Below are positions 23,891 through 34,133 of a DNA stretch of 64,000 nucleotides, one piece after another. Numbering within the stretch: the stretch's first letter is position 1; the number at the start of each line of letters is the position of its first letter. The notes beneath the pieces were generated by a model. That model ran no database searches. It saw nothing but the letters and a program-made list of their open reading frames with translations, and was not told where the DNA came from. The position numbers and the translations under genes were made by a program. Source of the DNA: Vesta saturnalis (Eukaryota; Arthropoda; Insecta; Coleoptera; Lampyridae); NCBI GenBank assembly GCA_036346205.1, contig JARFJB010001172.1, positions 565,501 through 629,500 of the forward strand. Reading direction: 5' to 3'.

Positions 23891-24110
23891 GTAACCCGGC
23901 TCGAAAATCGAGAAAACGATGTTATCTTTTTTGAAATATTTATTTATCGAAGAGCTCTTAAGCTTGGTAGGGACTGAAGTCTGAACACCAGGTCGTGGTG
24001 CTCTAGTTTTTGTTTAGAACCCGCGGAGGGCGGAGACGGTTTATGGTTGGCATTTCAATGCCGTGATTGGAGGATAGACTGGTGGGTGGGGACTCTGACT
24101 TAACAAAACT
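23891..24110 (-). other. likely 5' UTR of the LINE ORF1
   Basis: This GC-richer sequence lies directly upstream of the minus-strand ORF1. No domain was recognised. Composition drops sharply to AT-rich at about 24110, which may mark the element boundary. Confidence 0.35.
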
Positions 24111-24599
24111 ATTAACGTTTTAAAATTCAAGTCGAAGGGAATAAAAATTCATTATTTTGATTATTTCTGTAAATTTAATTAAATCAGGATAATTAGCAAA
24201 TAGTTAACCCAAACAAATTTGGTAAAGGATGATGGTTCTTTACAATGTAAAATTACCAATACATACGCAAAAGTACGTTTTCACGAATTATAACTAACAT
24301 AACTAAATTAATTTAATGTGCATATATGCATTTGGCCAAATTTTCCCAATGTTACAAAAACTACATTTTACGCAACCCCTCTAAACTGATCAAGTCGATA
24401 AAATTTGCGTACATATTTCTCATTTTTTCAGAAAAATTTCTCGCGAATAAGTGTAGTACACGGAAAAGTGTAAATGTGCAATTTTGACTGGCTCTCAAAA
24501 TTTCAAAATTTAATTTTGCATAACGATTCTACACGTATTACGTGATTATTTAAGCAACAATATCTGGCGTGGAACACCACCCGACCTTCCACCCTACAA

Positions 24600-24800
24600 A
24601 ATGGAAATTAAAAGAAATCAAATAATTATAATCAAATTTTTTTTAGGATAACTATGTCTTTTATAAGAAGCTCATTACTAAAATAGGCAACATTGCAAAC
24701 GCAAAAAAAATATTCTATGTCATACAGACGTTTAAAACTTCATAACAGATAGAAGTTAATAGACTTAAATTAAAAGAAATGAAATAATTTTTTTGCACAT
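24600..24800 (+). repeat. dispersed repeat A, copy 2
   Basis: It contains GGATAACTATG, CTTTTATAAGAAGCTC, TAGGCAACATTGC, CATACAGACGTTTAAAAC and TAGACTTAAA. It matches 17276-17475 inverted and 25600-25760 in direct orientation. Confidence 0.6.
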
Positions 24801-25104
24801 CGTGGATTAAAAGTACTATTTGGTTCCCCCATTTCGGGGACTGAAGTGTTACTTTTAACTTAGGATTAAAAAATAATTTAATCTTGTTATGGCATTGAAA
24901 CGTCTGGGATTTTAAAAATAATTCATAAATTTCATTAGCCTTGAATAGTGTAGCTTCTTTGTCAAAGTGACTTTTCTAATAATTTATATTTATCATAGAT
25001 GAAATATTTTAATTTTCAGGAAATAATATAATTATTTCTATTATTACTCCACGAAGTGCAAAAATAGTGTTGATACCACGGATTGAAGTTCCTTAAACTT
25101 GAAT

Positions 25105-25320
25105 AGTTGTTGGTCTCGGCCAAAGCCCTTGACCAACAAACTCTATTCGCGGGATTAAATGGGTCACTTAAATCCCTTGTTATCTAATATACTATTATTT
25201 CATACAAATACGTTATAAGCAAATAAACCCTTAGTTACCGTAACCATAAACACGTTCATAACTCCCTTGGGAAGTTATGAACTGGTATCTAGGCAGTTAT
25301 AGATCTATAACTGCGCTCTA
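25105..25320. repeat. cluster of short perfect palindromes
   Basis: Three fold-backs follow each other. TTGTTGGTC pairs with GACCAACAA near 25108-25140. GTTCATAACT (25254-25263) pairs with AGTTATGAAC (25273-25282) around a 9-nt loop. GCAGTTATAGA and its exact complement form a 22-bp perfect palindrome at 25293-25314. Confidence 0.8.
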
Positions 25321-25470
25321 ATCATTCTAATGTATTTTGACAAATATTTGCAAACTTGTCAGTTTTTATATACATGGTAATCATGCCTACTTAATTTTTA
25401 ATCTAATAACAAAAAAATTTCATTTGCATATTTCATTTTTAACGTATTAGTATGAAATAAAATATTCATA

Positions 25471-25594
25471 TATATCACGGGAGTTATGTACGTTAATAAC
25501 CTCGGGCAACTTAACAATCCCTCGGGAGTACCGTCCCTCGGGATTGAAATCCGTTGCTCTCGGTAATTAACATACCCATAACTCCGTGATATAT
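25471..25594. repeat. fold-back element (~124 bp imperfect palindrome)
   Basis: The left arm starts TATATCACGGGAGTTATG and contains ATCCCTCGGGA. The right arm is its imperfect inverted copy, ending CATAACTCCGTGATATA. The centre is GTACCGT near 25528-25534. There is no coding capacity. It resembles a snap-back MITE. Confidence 0.8.
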
Positions 25595-25599
25595 AAATA

Positions 25600-25765
25600 A
25601 CTATAATTTCAATTTTTTAGGATAACTATGCAACCTCTTTTTTATACGTTCATAACGAAAACAGGCAACATTGTAAAAACAAAAACAGTAATCTATGTCA
25701 GAATGACGTTTAAAAATCCATGTCAGATAAAGATTCATAGACATAAATACATGTTAACGTAGAAA
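25600..25765 (+). repeat. dispersed repeat A, copy 3
   Basis: It contains TTTAGGATAACTATGCAAC, AACAGGCAACATTG, CTATGTCAGAATGACG and CATAGACATAAAT, and is colinear with 24600-24800. Confidence 0.6.
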
Positions 25766-25919
25766 AAATTCCAAAGCTGCCCGCTTCTATAAAAATATCG
25801 ACAATACATTTATTACGCTTTACATTAAAAGACTTTGGAAAGAAAATTTATGTAAAATTAAATTTTCTTTAAAAAATACGTCTACACTTGAATTCTACCT
25901 TAGGAGAAAAGGAAAAGGT

Positions 25920-26096
25920 AACGTATTTCATTCCCTCCCCAAGGTGTGCATATACGCAGTGACCATGCCGTTACATGTGTTTGAGAAACCCCCCCCTGAA
26001 AAAACTTCATTCAAGGTAGACGGTAACGGGAATCGAACCCATTACCTGCCGAATGCTAAGCAGGTCGTGTCACCACTACACTACCAGCTCGGTTCT
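25920..26096 (-). repeat. SINE with tRNA-like head and conserved 3' end
   Basis: On the minus strand, a tRNA-like head (about 26096-26018) has an A-box-like TGGTAGTGTAGTGG. It also has a 5-bp stem CCTGC/GCAGG at the anticodon position, a perfect B box GGTTCGATTCC, and T-stem extension TAATGGG/CCCGTTA. The body then runs through a G-rich stretch to CTTGGGGAGGGAATGAAATACG near 25945-25920. The same 3' block occurs at 11392-11478 and 14022-14090. The anticodon loop is enlarged, so this is not a working tRNA. Confidence 0.65.
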
Positions 26097-26604
26097 ACCT
26101 TAGGAATTTTATCGTCACTAAATTATGCGTCATATCAAAAAATTGCATAGAACATAATTAATCGATATATTTAAAGTCTATATCTAGGTATTTTTATATG
26201 TCTGAAATATGCAGCTGTTTCATAAAAATTTGATAAAAACCAAAAACTAACCCTAATAAACCCCCCTCACCGTCACTGGATTTCTCCCAAAATCTAATCA
26301 GCTCTAAATACAAAATTTTAAGTACGTACACACACAGACATCCAGACATCATGGCCGATCTTGGCGAAACTTGGCCAAAAGTTGTAAAATAAGCTAATAA
26401 GTCGATTTAGTGATTGTGAAAAAAAAGTAGATTGCATAACCTTCTATACCTACATATGTATATGTAGGTTGGAAGGTAAAAATTAAGTACATATTTCTAA
26501 TTTTTTCAGAAAAGAATTTCTCGCAAAAGGAGTGGAAAATGTGTGTAATTGTGTCATTTTGAGGAAAAAATGTATTAAAATTTGGTGCACGGTTGCAATC
26601 TTAG

Positions 26605-26845
26605 TCTCCAGATCCCAGTAAGTTTTGGTGGTAATTGAATTGCGGGGTTAAGAAGTAAGAGAAGTAAATGTAATATTTTTCTGCCGAAATAACTCAAAAA
26701 CTTGAACAGCATTTGTATGCAAATTTATTACCACACCTAAATGTCTAGATCTTTGTAATTTTTGGTGGTTATAGAACTGTGGGGAAGAAGAGGGGGGGAT
26801 TTACTTTGTTTTGTTAAAAATTAACTCAAAAACTTGAAAATCGGT
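26605..26845 (+). repeat. imperfect tandem duplication (~140 bp)
   Basis: TTTTGGTGGTAATTGAATTG...ACTCAAAAACTTGAA at 26621-26713 is repeated as TTTTGGTGGTTATAGAACTG...ACTCAAAAACTTGAA at 26759-26840. Confidence 0.6.
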
Positions 26846-28455
26846 TTACTCAAATTTTTTATTACTGTTTGATTGAATTGATTCAAGGAGCTGTTAAAGT
26901 TTTCAAGTCGGCTGGCTCAAATTCTTAATTCGAAAATGTCTAAATACAATTAATTAATTTAATTATTTTTATTGCAGAGCTGTATAACTCTGATTATCTT
27001 TTTGAAAAAGACTACGCTACATCGTCGGAACGTAAAACAATTATTTCATTTAATAAACGTATTTATTCATAATAAACTTCTGTAATATTGTATTCTTTGT
27101 GAAAATGCGTTGTTACATGGTCAAACCGCACTAGGCGTCGCGTTTGGGTATAAAGATAAGCGGGTTGCCGATTATGCTCATCGAAGACGAGTGTGATAAC
27201 TCGGTAGATAACTAACTCAACTTCAATCATAAAATTAAAAAAAATTGAATTTAATTATTAGGAAATCTTAAAAAGTACGTTAAACTTTGTCTGAATAAGT
27301 TTATCTTTAATCGTAACTCACAAAAATTTTTAAAGCACGGCAGCTTAATGTTTGCAACGCCTCTTTTTGGTTGCGTCATTTACAAGCGAATGCATAAATA
27401 AACTATGGTACAGAATTCTACAAGACACTTGAATCAACGCTACAATTAATAAATCACCCCTGGTGTACACAATAAGCTTTTGTTCAATTAACATGTAATT
27501 GATTTACAAACTAATAAGTGACTGTTAACTGTATAACAAATGCAGTAGGTAACTAAATACACAAATGAAAATTGTATACAAAGAACTGTGAATAATAAAT
27601 AAATATTAACTGATTTAATTTTTTCCTACTGTACGTTAATTGATTTCCCCACAAACAAACCACAAAGGCATTAGTTTCTACCAGCTTCAAATAATTATTT
27701 CTTTAATAGAAATAACGTTAATGCCAGAGCCAGACCTTTCTTTAACTTGTGAATTGGGTCTAGGACATACCACCGAATTCCCAAAACATCGACTTTATAT
27801 TTTAAAAGTCCAAAACACCGAAAGTGACCAAAATGCTGACGACCATTCCGCAGATTGCGCCGATTTCGCCGAATTTCAATATTGGACTATTACCCTGAAT
27901 ATTTTAAGGTTGAACTAATATGCCGACAGTTTTGTTTGCAATTAGGTAAGTTAAAATGGAGTTAAAAATAAAACTACTAAAAGAAAAGTTTAGATTTGTG
28001 CGGAATGTAGGTTTACTTCATTGACTACATATTTTCTAGTGTAATATATTTTATTACAACTGCGTGTAGGTAAAATAACACGTTCACGGACACGTCTGCA
28101 AATCCGACAACTTTCTCATTGTGCAGTGTTGTGCAGTCGTGTTATATTGTTAGTCTGGGGATGTATGTGTACCCGCAGACTCATTTCGTCTTTAACTTTA
28201 ACTAACTCTCTAGCTCTGATAGTAATCCTTACTAGTGATGACGGACATGATAATTATAGTGCCAGATCTAAGAATTAATACAAGATGAAGCGGTTTTAGA
28301 TGATGTTGATGATAATAAGTGGACAGACACCTCCGCAGAAATATCAAATGCCTACTTTTACGAACATTTAGTGGGTATAAAGATACTCATAAACACACAT
28401 CCATTATTAGAAGGCTTATCTTTTGGGATTGGGTGTATTCTTTATTTAGCTTTTA
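26846..28455. other. AT-rich, no confident gene
   Basis: A 92-codon plus-strand frame at 27640-27918 has no recognised motif. ATGCCGACAGTT at 27919-27930 opens a short frame that runs into a splice-donor-like AGGTAAGT at about 27945, too weak to call an exon. Confidence 0.35.
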
Positions 28456-30625
28456 TACAGGGTGTATTTTAAAATCATCGACAAACGAAAACTGGAGATT
28501 CTATGATTCAAAATAAGACAAAAATGATCATAAACGCGTTTCTGAAAATGCTTCCTAACCGAGATACAGGTTGATTCAAAAATACTTTTTTTAAGGTTTT
28601 TTTAAGATTCCTTAAAAACTACAGAAGATATTACACTGCGATTTGGTCTAATTAAATACAATTAATCAGGTGCGTTTGAGTCAACTGACTTCATCCAGTG
28701 GCGTAGAATATTTTAAGTTAATCAGTTTAAATAAAAAAAAAACGCACGCCCCTAGTTTTTTTAAAGAAATATTTTTTTGATAGATTCAACATTTAATTCT
28801 GCAAATAAAATCATACTTAGTATTTTTTCGATTCGTCACCCGTTTTTGAAATATTTTGCATTAACATAAACGATTACATTATTCAATAAAAATCAAAATT
28901 TGTTTTATTTTACAAAAAAAAAAAAATAATAATAATGCAGTTAACTATTAGGTGCATTATTAAAGAGATATTGAAGGAATCAAAAACAAAATAATAATTA
29001 TTTTTATACATATTGTTCAAAATGTCCTCCTTCCTTTTGAATGCAAGCTTGTATTCTTCTTAGCAAATGAAACCTAACACGCTGAAAAATTTGTGGCATA
29101 GCCCTAATCTCATCGCATGCCATCTGTATGCGATTCCAAAGTTGCTCTCGAATATCAATTTGAACAGAATAGACACGAGTTTTCAGATGCCCCCACACAC
29201 AAAAATCCAATGGGTTTAAATCTGGCGATCGTGCCGGCCACGGTACTTCACTTCTTCATGCATTTAAAAATTCTCTGACGATTCTTGTAGAATGTGGTGG
29301 TGCACCATCATGCATGAAATACATGATCATTCTAACATCTAAGGGTACGTCGTCAAACAATTTTGGCAAATCTTCTCTCAAAAAATTTAAGTAGAATTCG
29401 CCAGTAAATCTTTGAGGAAAACGGATAGGTCCGATTAGGTGATCGTCTAGTACACATATCCAAATATTATCGCTAAATCTAAGTTGGTGAGCTGTAACTA
29501 CAGTTGGATGCTGATTTTCATCTAACCATTTGTGGCAATTATGCAAGTTTATTATACCATTTCGGGAAAAAATACACTCATCAGTGGTCAATAAGTTTCT
29601 AACAAAGTGTACATCTTCAGCATTTTTATTTAAAAACCATTCGCAAAAATTCATTCGACGAGGATGGTTAGCAGGCAATAATGCATGCACTTTTTGTAGG
29701 TGAAAGGGATGTAAATTTTGTTCTCGTAAAACTTTCCAAGACTTGCTATCCGACACACCAAATTCTAAACCTAACTCACGCGTACTTATTGATGAATTTT
29801 CATAAACTCTATCTAAAATTTGTTCCTCAATTTCAACTGATATACGAGCATTTCGTACGGAATTTTTCTTTCCTTTTAAACTTCCATACTCTTAACAAGT
29901 TACGATGAACGGTTCTAAACGTAGTATGATGTGGATGTCTTCTATTTGGAACTCTGTGTTCATAAAGTCGAGCAGCTGCACGAGCATTGCAATTAGTATT
30001 ATCATAACATAAATGCATATCGACCAGTTCTCGTTTGGAATAATTCATTTTTTCACACTAATTAGATACAAACAATGAATTACAAAACACGCGTAAATGC
30101 AACTATTTTAGCAAACATAAGATATATAACTGTCAAATGCAAAGCAATCTCTGATTTATTTAATTTGGTTATTACTGAATAATGTAGTCGTTTACGTTAA
30201 TGCAAAATATTTCAAAAACGGGTGCCGAATCGAAAAAATATGATTTTATATAGTATGATTTTATTTGCAGAATTAAATGTTGAATCTATCAAAAAAATAT
30301 TTTTTCAAAAAAACCAGGGGCGTGCGTTTTTTTTTACTTAAACGGATTAACTTAAAATATTCTACGCCACTGGATGGAGTCAGTTGACTCAAATTCACCT
30401 GATTAATTGTATTTAATTAGACATTTACGTGTACCAAATCTCAGTGTAATATCTTTTGTAGTTTTTGAGGAATCTTAAAAAAACCTTATAAAAAGTATTT
30501 TTTAATCAACCTTGTATCTCGGTTTGGAAGCATTTTCCGAAAAGCGTTTATGATAATTTTTGTCTTATTTTGAATTATAGAATCTCCAGTTTTCGTTTGT
30601 CGTTTGTTTTAAAATACACCCTGTA
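28456..30625 (-). mobile_element. Tc1/mariner-superfamily transposon with ~430-bp TIRs
   Basis: The element spans 28458-30623 (about 2.17 kb), flanked by TA at 28456-28457 and 30624-30625. Its ends begin CAGGGTGTATTTTAAAA. The left end to about 28889 and the right end from about 30171 are inverted near-copies, giving unusually long TIRs of about 430-450 bp. A decayed transposase gene lies on the minus strand between them. Both long TIRs have small indels, so the copy is old. Confidence 0.92.
29004..30048 (-). pseudogene. DDE transposase of the 28.4-30.6-kb element
   Basis: The gene starts MNYSKRELVDMHLCY at 30048. The HTH region reads ARAAARLYEHRVPNRRHP and TTFRTVHRNL. A frame change near 29800 leads into the longest open block (29256-29756), which has HPRRMNFCEWFLNKN, the first catalytic motif TTDECIFSRNG, then HDGAPPHSTRIVREFLN with the second aspartate. 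An in-frame TGA follows, and a further block (29210-29004) has WPARSPDLNPLDFCVWGHLK with the third aspartate and C-terminal GGHFEQYV. About seven residues seem to be missing between the second and third aspartates relative to related transposases. The length of about 340 codons is normal for the group. It is inactivated by at least two breaks. Confidence 0.88.
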
Positions 30626-30649
30626 TAAACTTAACATTTCGGCATGGCT

Positions 30650-31315
30650 AAATACACACACCCACACACACACGCACGCACGCACCCACCCACCCACCCA
30701 CCACAAAGCGGGCAAGGTACGAATTGGGTTTGCTACAAAAAGCGAGTTAGACAGGTATGGTATTACGATAGTTTCGGTAATCTTCGACCACCAATCGAAG
30801 TGCTTCACTACTTTCGCAGATATAAAATTTATTATAATTACGACCACGCGTTTGCGTGTTTGTGTATTTGCATGTTTTCGTGTTTTGCGTGGTTGTGTGT
30901 TTTCGTGTTTGCACGTTTTCGTGTTCGCGTGTTTTAGCGTTTGCGTGTTTGCATGTTTCCGTGCTTTCGTGTTTGCATGTTTTCGCGTTTGCGCGTTTGT
31001 GTGTTTTCGTGTTTGTGTGTTTGCAGGTTTTCGTGTTTGCATGTTCTCGTGTTTGCGTGTTTTCGTGTTTGAGCGTTTTAGCGCTTGCGTGTTGGAGCGT
31101 TTGTATGTTTCCGTGTTTGCATGTTTTCGTGTTTTCGTGGTTGTGTTTTGCACGTGTCTGTGACTGTATGTGTTTGTACCTGTGTCTGTGTTTGCGCCTG
31201 TGTCTGTGAATGTGGGATGTGTGCCTGTGTCTGTGGCGGTGTTTACGCCTGTGTCTGTGTCTGTGCTTGTGTTTGTGGTTGTGTTTGTGCTTATGTTTGT
31301 GTTTTCTGAAACTAA
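30650..31315. repeat. CA/CCCA microsatellite and GT-rich minisatellite
   Basis: Near 30655-30705 there are ACAC and CACC/CACG repeats. From about 30845 to 31150 a 9-10-bp unit of the type GTTTGCGT/GTTTTCGT repeats with variation. From 31150 to 31310 a TGTGTCTG/TGTTTGTG variant continues. The skewed composition opens long reading frames on both strands, which are artefacts. Confidence 0.93.
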
Positions 31316-31470
31316 CTTTCATAGGAGCCAATTTAGAATGCATGCACGAATCGCATTACAGTGTAGTCAACTGTGACTAATTGTAGGTTTTGTTCTTAAA
31401 TGCAACATCCTGTATATTATGCGGTATTCAAATAGAGAGAATTAAGAGAGAGATTGAACTATATACGCCA

Positions 31471-31608
31471 ATAAGGTTGACAGAAGTTGATTTTAAATCA
31501 ACATCCTAGACTTTCATCTTGTTTTATTTGTTTTTAATTCGAATAAGGTTGGTCGAAGCTGCTTTCAAATCAAATCAACATCCTAGACTTGTATCTTGTT
31601 TTTGTATT
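31471..31608 (+). repeat. ~75-bp tandem duplication
   Basis: AATAAGGTTG, GAAG, TTGATTTTAAATCAACATCC and TAGACTTTCATCTTGTTT at 31471-31529 recur as AATAAGGTTG, GAAGCTGCTTTCAAATCAA, ATCAACATCCTAGACTTG and TATCTTGTTT at 31543-31603. Confidence 0.75.
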
Positions 31609-32279
31609 AAAGCTTTATTTACCTTTTAATACCAAATGATCCTATTGTTTTCTTTTAAATATTTTCTAAAAGCCAACACGTGTTTTAAAAATCGTGCATT
31701 AACAAGGTTAATGCAATTTTGATGTATATGGTAATACCTGATTACTTACTTAATTACTCATTTAGTTTTAAAGTAATTTTTTGTATATGTAACTGTTGAA
31801 TGTTGACTTTTATAATCTCCAGGAGAAACCATTTTTTAAATTACGGGTAAATAAATAAAAAAATCCATATAAACGAACAAGCAAGGTCGCACTAACAACA
31901 ATGCTACAGTTAATGCGAAAAGATGGTTAGATGTGAAATTACAATAAGTGTGTAAGAGAGGTAGTTAGGTTTTTGCTATTCGGATCTAATTTCTAGTTTA
32001 GTTATTTGTTATTACATTTCCTTGCATTGTATAAGTATTTAAGGTAGTTGAGCATTTTCAATAACGACTTAGGATGTTTAGTCATGTTCATAAATCTAGA
32101 GCCGTTTATGTTAGAGGTTATTTCTGTTAAGAAATTCCTTGCATGTGAAATAATATAGGGTCTGGCACCGAGTTTGGTTATATTGTTATTTTATGGGCAT
32201 TTTTACTAGTTTAAATGTAAAACATATTTTTATCATTCTATGCAAAACGTGGAAATAGGCTTACAAGCTAATTTGAAGT

Positions 32280-32625
32280 CGTTTTTTGAAGACTAATTTT
32301 TGCACGCTGTAAGTTAAATCAGGCTGTTATTTTTTGAATTGAAAGCTGGTTTTGCATGATGTAAGTTAATTCAACTTGGTATTTTTTGAATTGTCGTTAG
32401 TTTAGCAAGCAAGCTGTATGTTTAACCAAAATCAGTATTTTTGAACAGTAAGCTGGTTTTTCGTAAGCTGTAAGTTATGATTTGATTTTCTTGAGATTGA
32501 TTTGATTGATTGTGATTGATTGTGATTGATCTGATTGCTTAATTTGATTTGATCGAGCATGATTTGTTTGAGATTGATTTTCTTAATTAATTAATTTTAT
32601 TTGATTAATTGATTTGTCTACTTGA
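32280..32625 (+). repeat. short-period tandem repeats
   Basis: AAGCTGGTTTT...GTAAGTTAA...GTATTTTTTGAATTG units repeat about every 58 bp between 32280 and 32480. They are followed by a TTGATTGATTGTGATTGAT-type repeat from 32480 to 32600. Confidence 0.65.
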
Positions 32626-32715
32626 GAAAGAGCCGAGAGAGACGAGTGAGAGAGGAGAGAGAGACGAGCACGATCAACTTGTATTACAGAAAACATTCGC
32701 TAGTTTAAAAAATAT

Positions 32716-32930
32716 ATCACTAGATGGCGTCATAAACAAACGCTAATTAGCACTGGAAATATACTACTAGGTGGCACAACCTTTATTATTATTGCACAAA
32801 ATTTTCATTTTCCACTAGATGGCGCTACAAACAAGCCCTAATTAATCCTAAAAATATACCGCTAGGTGGCACTACCTTTATTACAGGCAAAAATATTCAT
32901 TAGTCCATACACCATTAGCTGGCGCTACAA
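32716..32930 (+). promoter_or_regulatory. array of CTCF-like motifs
   Basis: Three copies of a CACTAGATGGCGCTA-type motif lie at 32718-32730, 32812-32828 and 32912-32928 (the last as TTAGCTGGCGCTA). They are interspersed with CTAGGTGGCAC-type variants at 32767-32777 and 32862-32872. The spacing is about 45-50 bp. AGRTGGCGC with flanking C/CTA matches the known insect and vertebrate CTCF core. The array could also be a tandem repeat that carries the motif by chance. Confidence 0.5.
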
Positions 32931-32990
32931 ACAAACAAATTCAAATATCGCAACAAGGAGCCAAATACAAATTCAAATTTCGAGCCGTAA

Positions 32991-33097
32991 CCAATCAGAA
33001 TGCCGAGCCTTAGAACTCCAATCAGAGCTCAGAGGCTAGGTGGGGACTAAGGACCAATCAGAAGCCAGAGGAGCGAACGCCCGCTTGACCAATCAGG
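32991..33097 (+). promoter_or_regulatory. four CCAATCAG boxes (NF-Y-like)
   Basis: CCAATCAG occurs at 32991, 33018, 33054 and 33089, all in the same orientation, at intervals of 27, 36 and 35 bp. A CACGTG E-box (33301-33306), a CRE palindrome TGACGTCA (33386-33393) and another CACGTG (33405-33410) follow. This density is promoter- or LTR-like. No transcript start or downstream gene could be assigned. Confidence 0.5.
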
Positions 33098-33708
33098 TAA
33101 AAGGGGAGTGGTCTATCCTTAGCACCATCAACCGGAATTCTATATGCGCACGCATTTGCCTACCCTCTAGGGGCTGAATTGCCAAAAAGGCCTTTAATAC
33201 AGCCAAAAGGGCCCTAATTAGAGAGTGAAAATTCCAGCAAGTGGTTGAAAATGGCCCGCGAAAAGAAGCCGTCAAGAAAGGGGTGGGAAATGGGCGTAGT
33301 CACGTGGTGAAAGTGAGTGTGGCCTATTACATCACAAAAAACAAGGTGGAGGGGATGGTGCCCCGGTACTACTACTGTTTAAAATTGACGTCATGAAGTT
33401 TGATCACGTGCAAGTGAAAAGATTTTACATAGACTTTATGAGTATAACCTATTGACTTCGCATGTACAGTTCATTATTTACTTTATAATTTAAAAATTAT
33501 CAAAGATTGTCCCATACTTTAATCAATACAACTTATTATTACATTACGAATAAAATAACACGTTTTACTAAGTGCATGAAAGCTGAAAGAAACGCTGTAA
33601 TAAAAGTAAATACATGTTCTTGTTCAAAAGAAAACAAGCATAACTATTTAATTTATCTAACCGATAACATTGTACATAAAAGACCCATTAATACACCTAA
33701 CGTACAAG
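33098..33708. other. no recognised gene
   Basis: Apart from the CRE and E-box sites described with the CCAAT cluster, no coding motif was recognised. The 73-codon frame at 33507-33728 has no family signature and runs into the palindrome. Confidence 0.4.
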
Positions 33709-33745
33709 CATTGAGTAATGAAATGTAACATTTCATTACTCAATG
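33709..33745. repeat. perfect 18-bp-arm palindrome
   Basis: CATTGAGTAATGAAATGT at 33709-33726 and its exact reverse complement at 33728-33745 are separated by one base. There are no mismatches in 36 paired positions. Confidence 0.95.
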
Positions 33746-34133
33746 TTACAAGTACAAACGAACAAACACACTTACAATCATGCCTACGATCAGTGCGCGC
33801 GCCAAAAACTGTCAACCCACTCCTAAGCGGGATTTAAATTTTTTCATTATGTCCCATTTGTGAGAATGTAGCCATGTCCTTTATAACGTGTAATTTGACA
33901 TTTTTATAATAAACATAGTTTATAACCTGAGATTGAAACTGAAAAAAATGTGCAAGTGGTTAAAGTACCAATTTAAAATAATAATTTTCAAAACCTACCC
34001 TAATTGTTTTTTTTTATCTCTCGTTATTACGATTTACAATCTAGACACAACATATTATTTTGTTTCATTTATCTGTTTATAAATCGTTATTTTCAGAACG
34101 CCGTTTATTCGTAAAAGTTGTTTTTGATGTAAG

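Larger units (their letters stand above)
24405..26530. repeat. dispersed repeat B, two copies
   Basis: Blocks near 24408-24450 and 26483-26530 share GTACATATTTCT, ATTTTTTCAGAAAA and ATTTCTCGC, then an AAAAGTG/GGAAAATG region. Only these end blocks are the repeat; the span between them is covered by other entries. Confidence 0.5.

Noticed and set aside
23563..23934. 123-codon plus-strand frame in the gag region
   Set aside because: It is the antisense shadow of the GC-rich ORF1 on the minus strand, which carries the PRE_C2HC and knuckle motifs.
26982..27060. CTCTGATTATC...GTCGGAACG as another PLE hammerhead end
   Set aside because: The GAAA core is absent (GGAA) and helix II cannot be drawn convincingly.
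27640..27950. 92-codon plus-strand frame followed by an ATG frame ending at AGGTAAGT
   Set aside because: There is no motif, and a stop separates the frame from the donor. The remaining nine-codon candidate exon is too short to support.
30570..31376. Long reading frames on both strands (up to ~198 codons) rich in Cys/Val/Phe or Thr/Lys/His/Asn
   Set aside because: They are translations of a 9-12-bp GT-rich tandem repeat. Every frame is open because the repeat lacks stops, and no domain is present.
32716..32930. CRISPR-like interpretation of the regularly spaced TAGATGGCG motifs
   Set aside because: The units are imperfect, the intervening sequences are themselves related, and the genome is eukaryotic.
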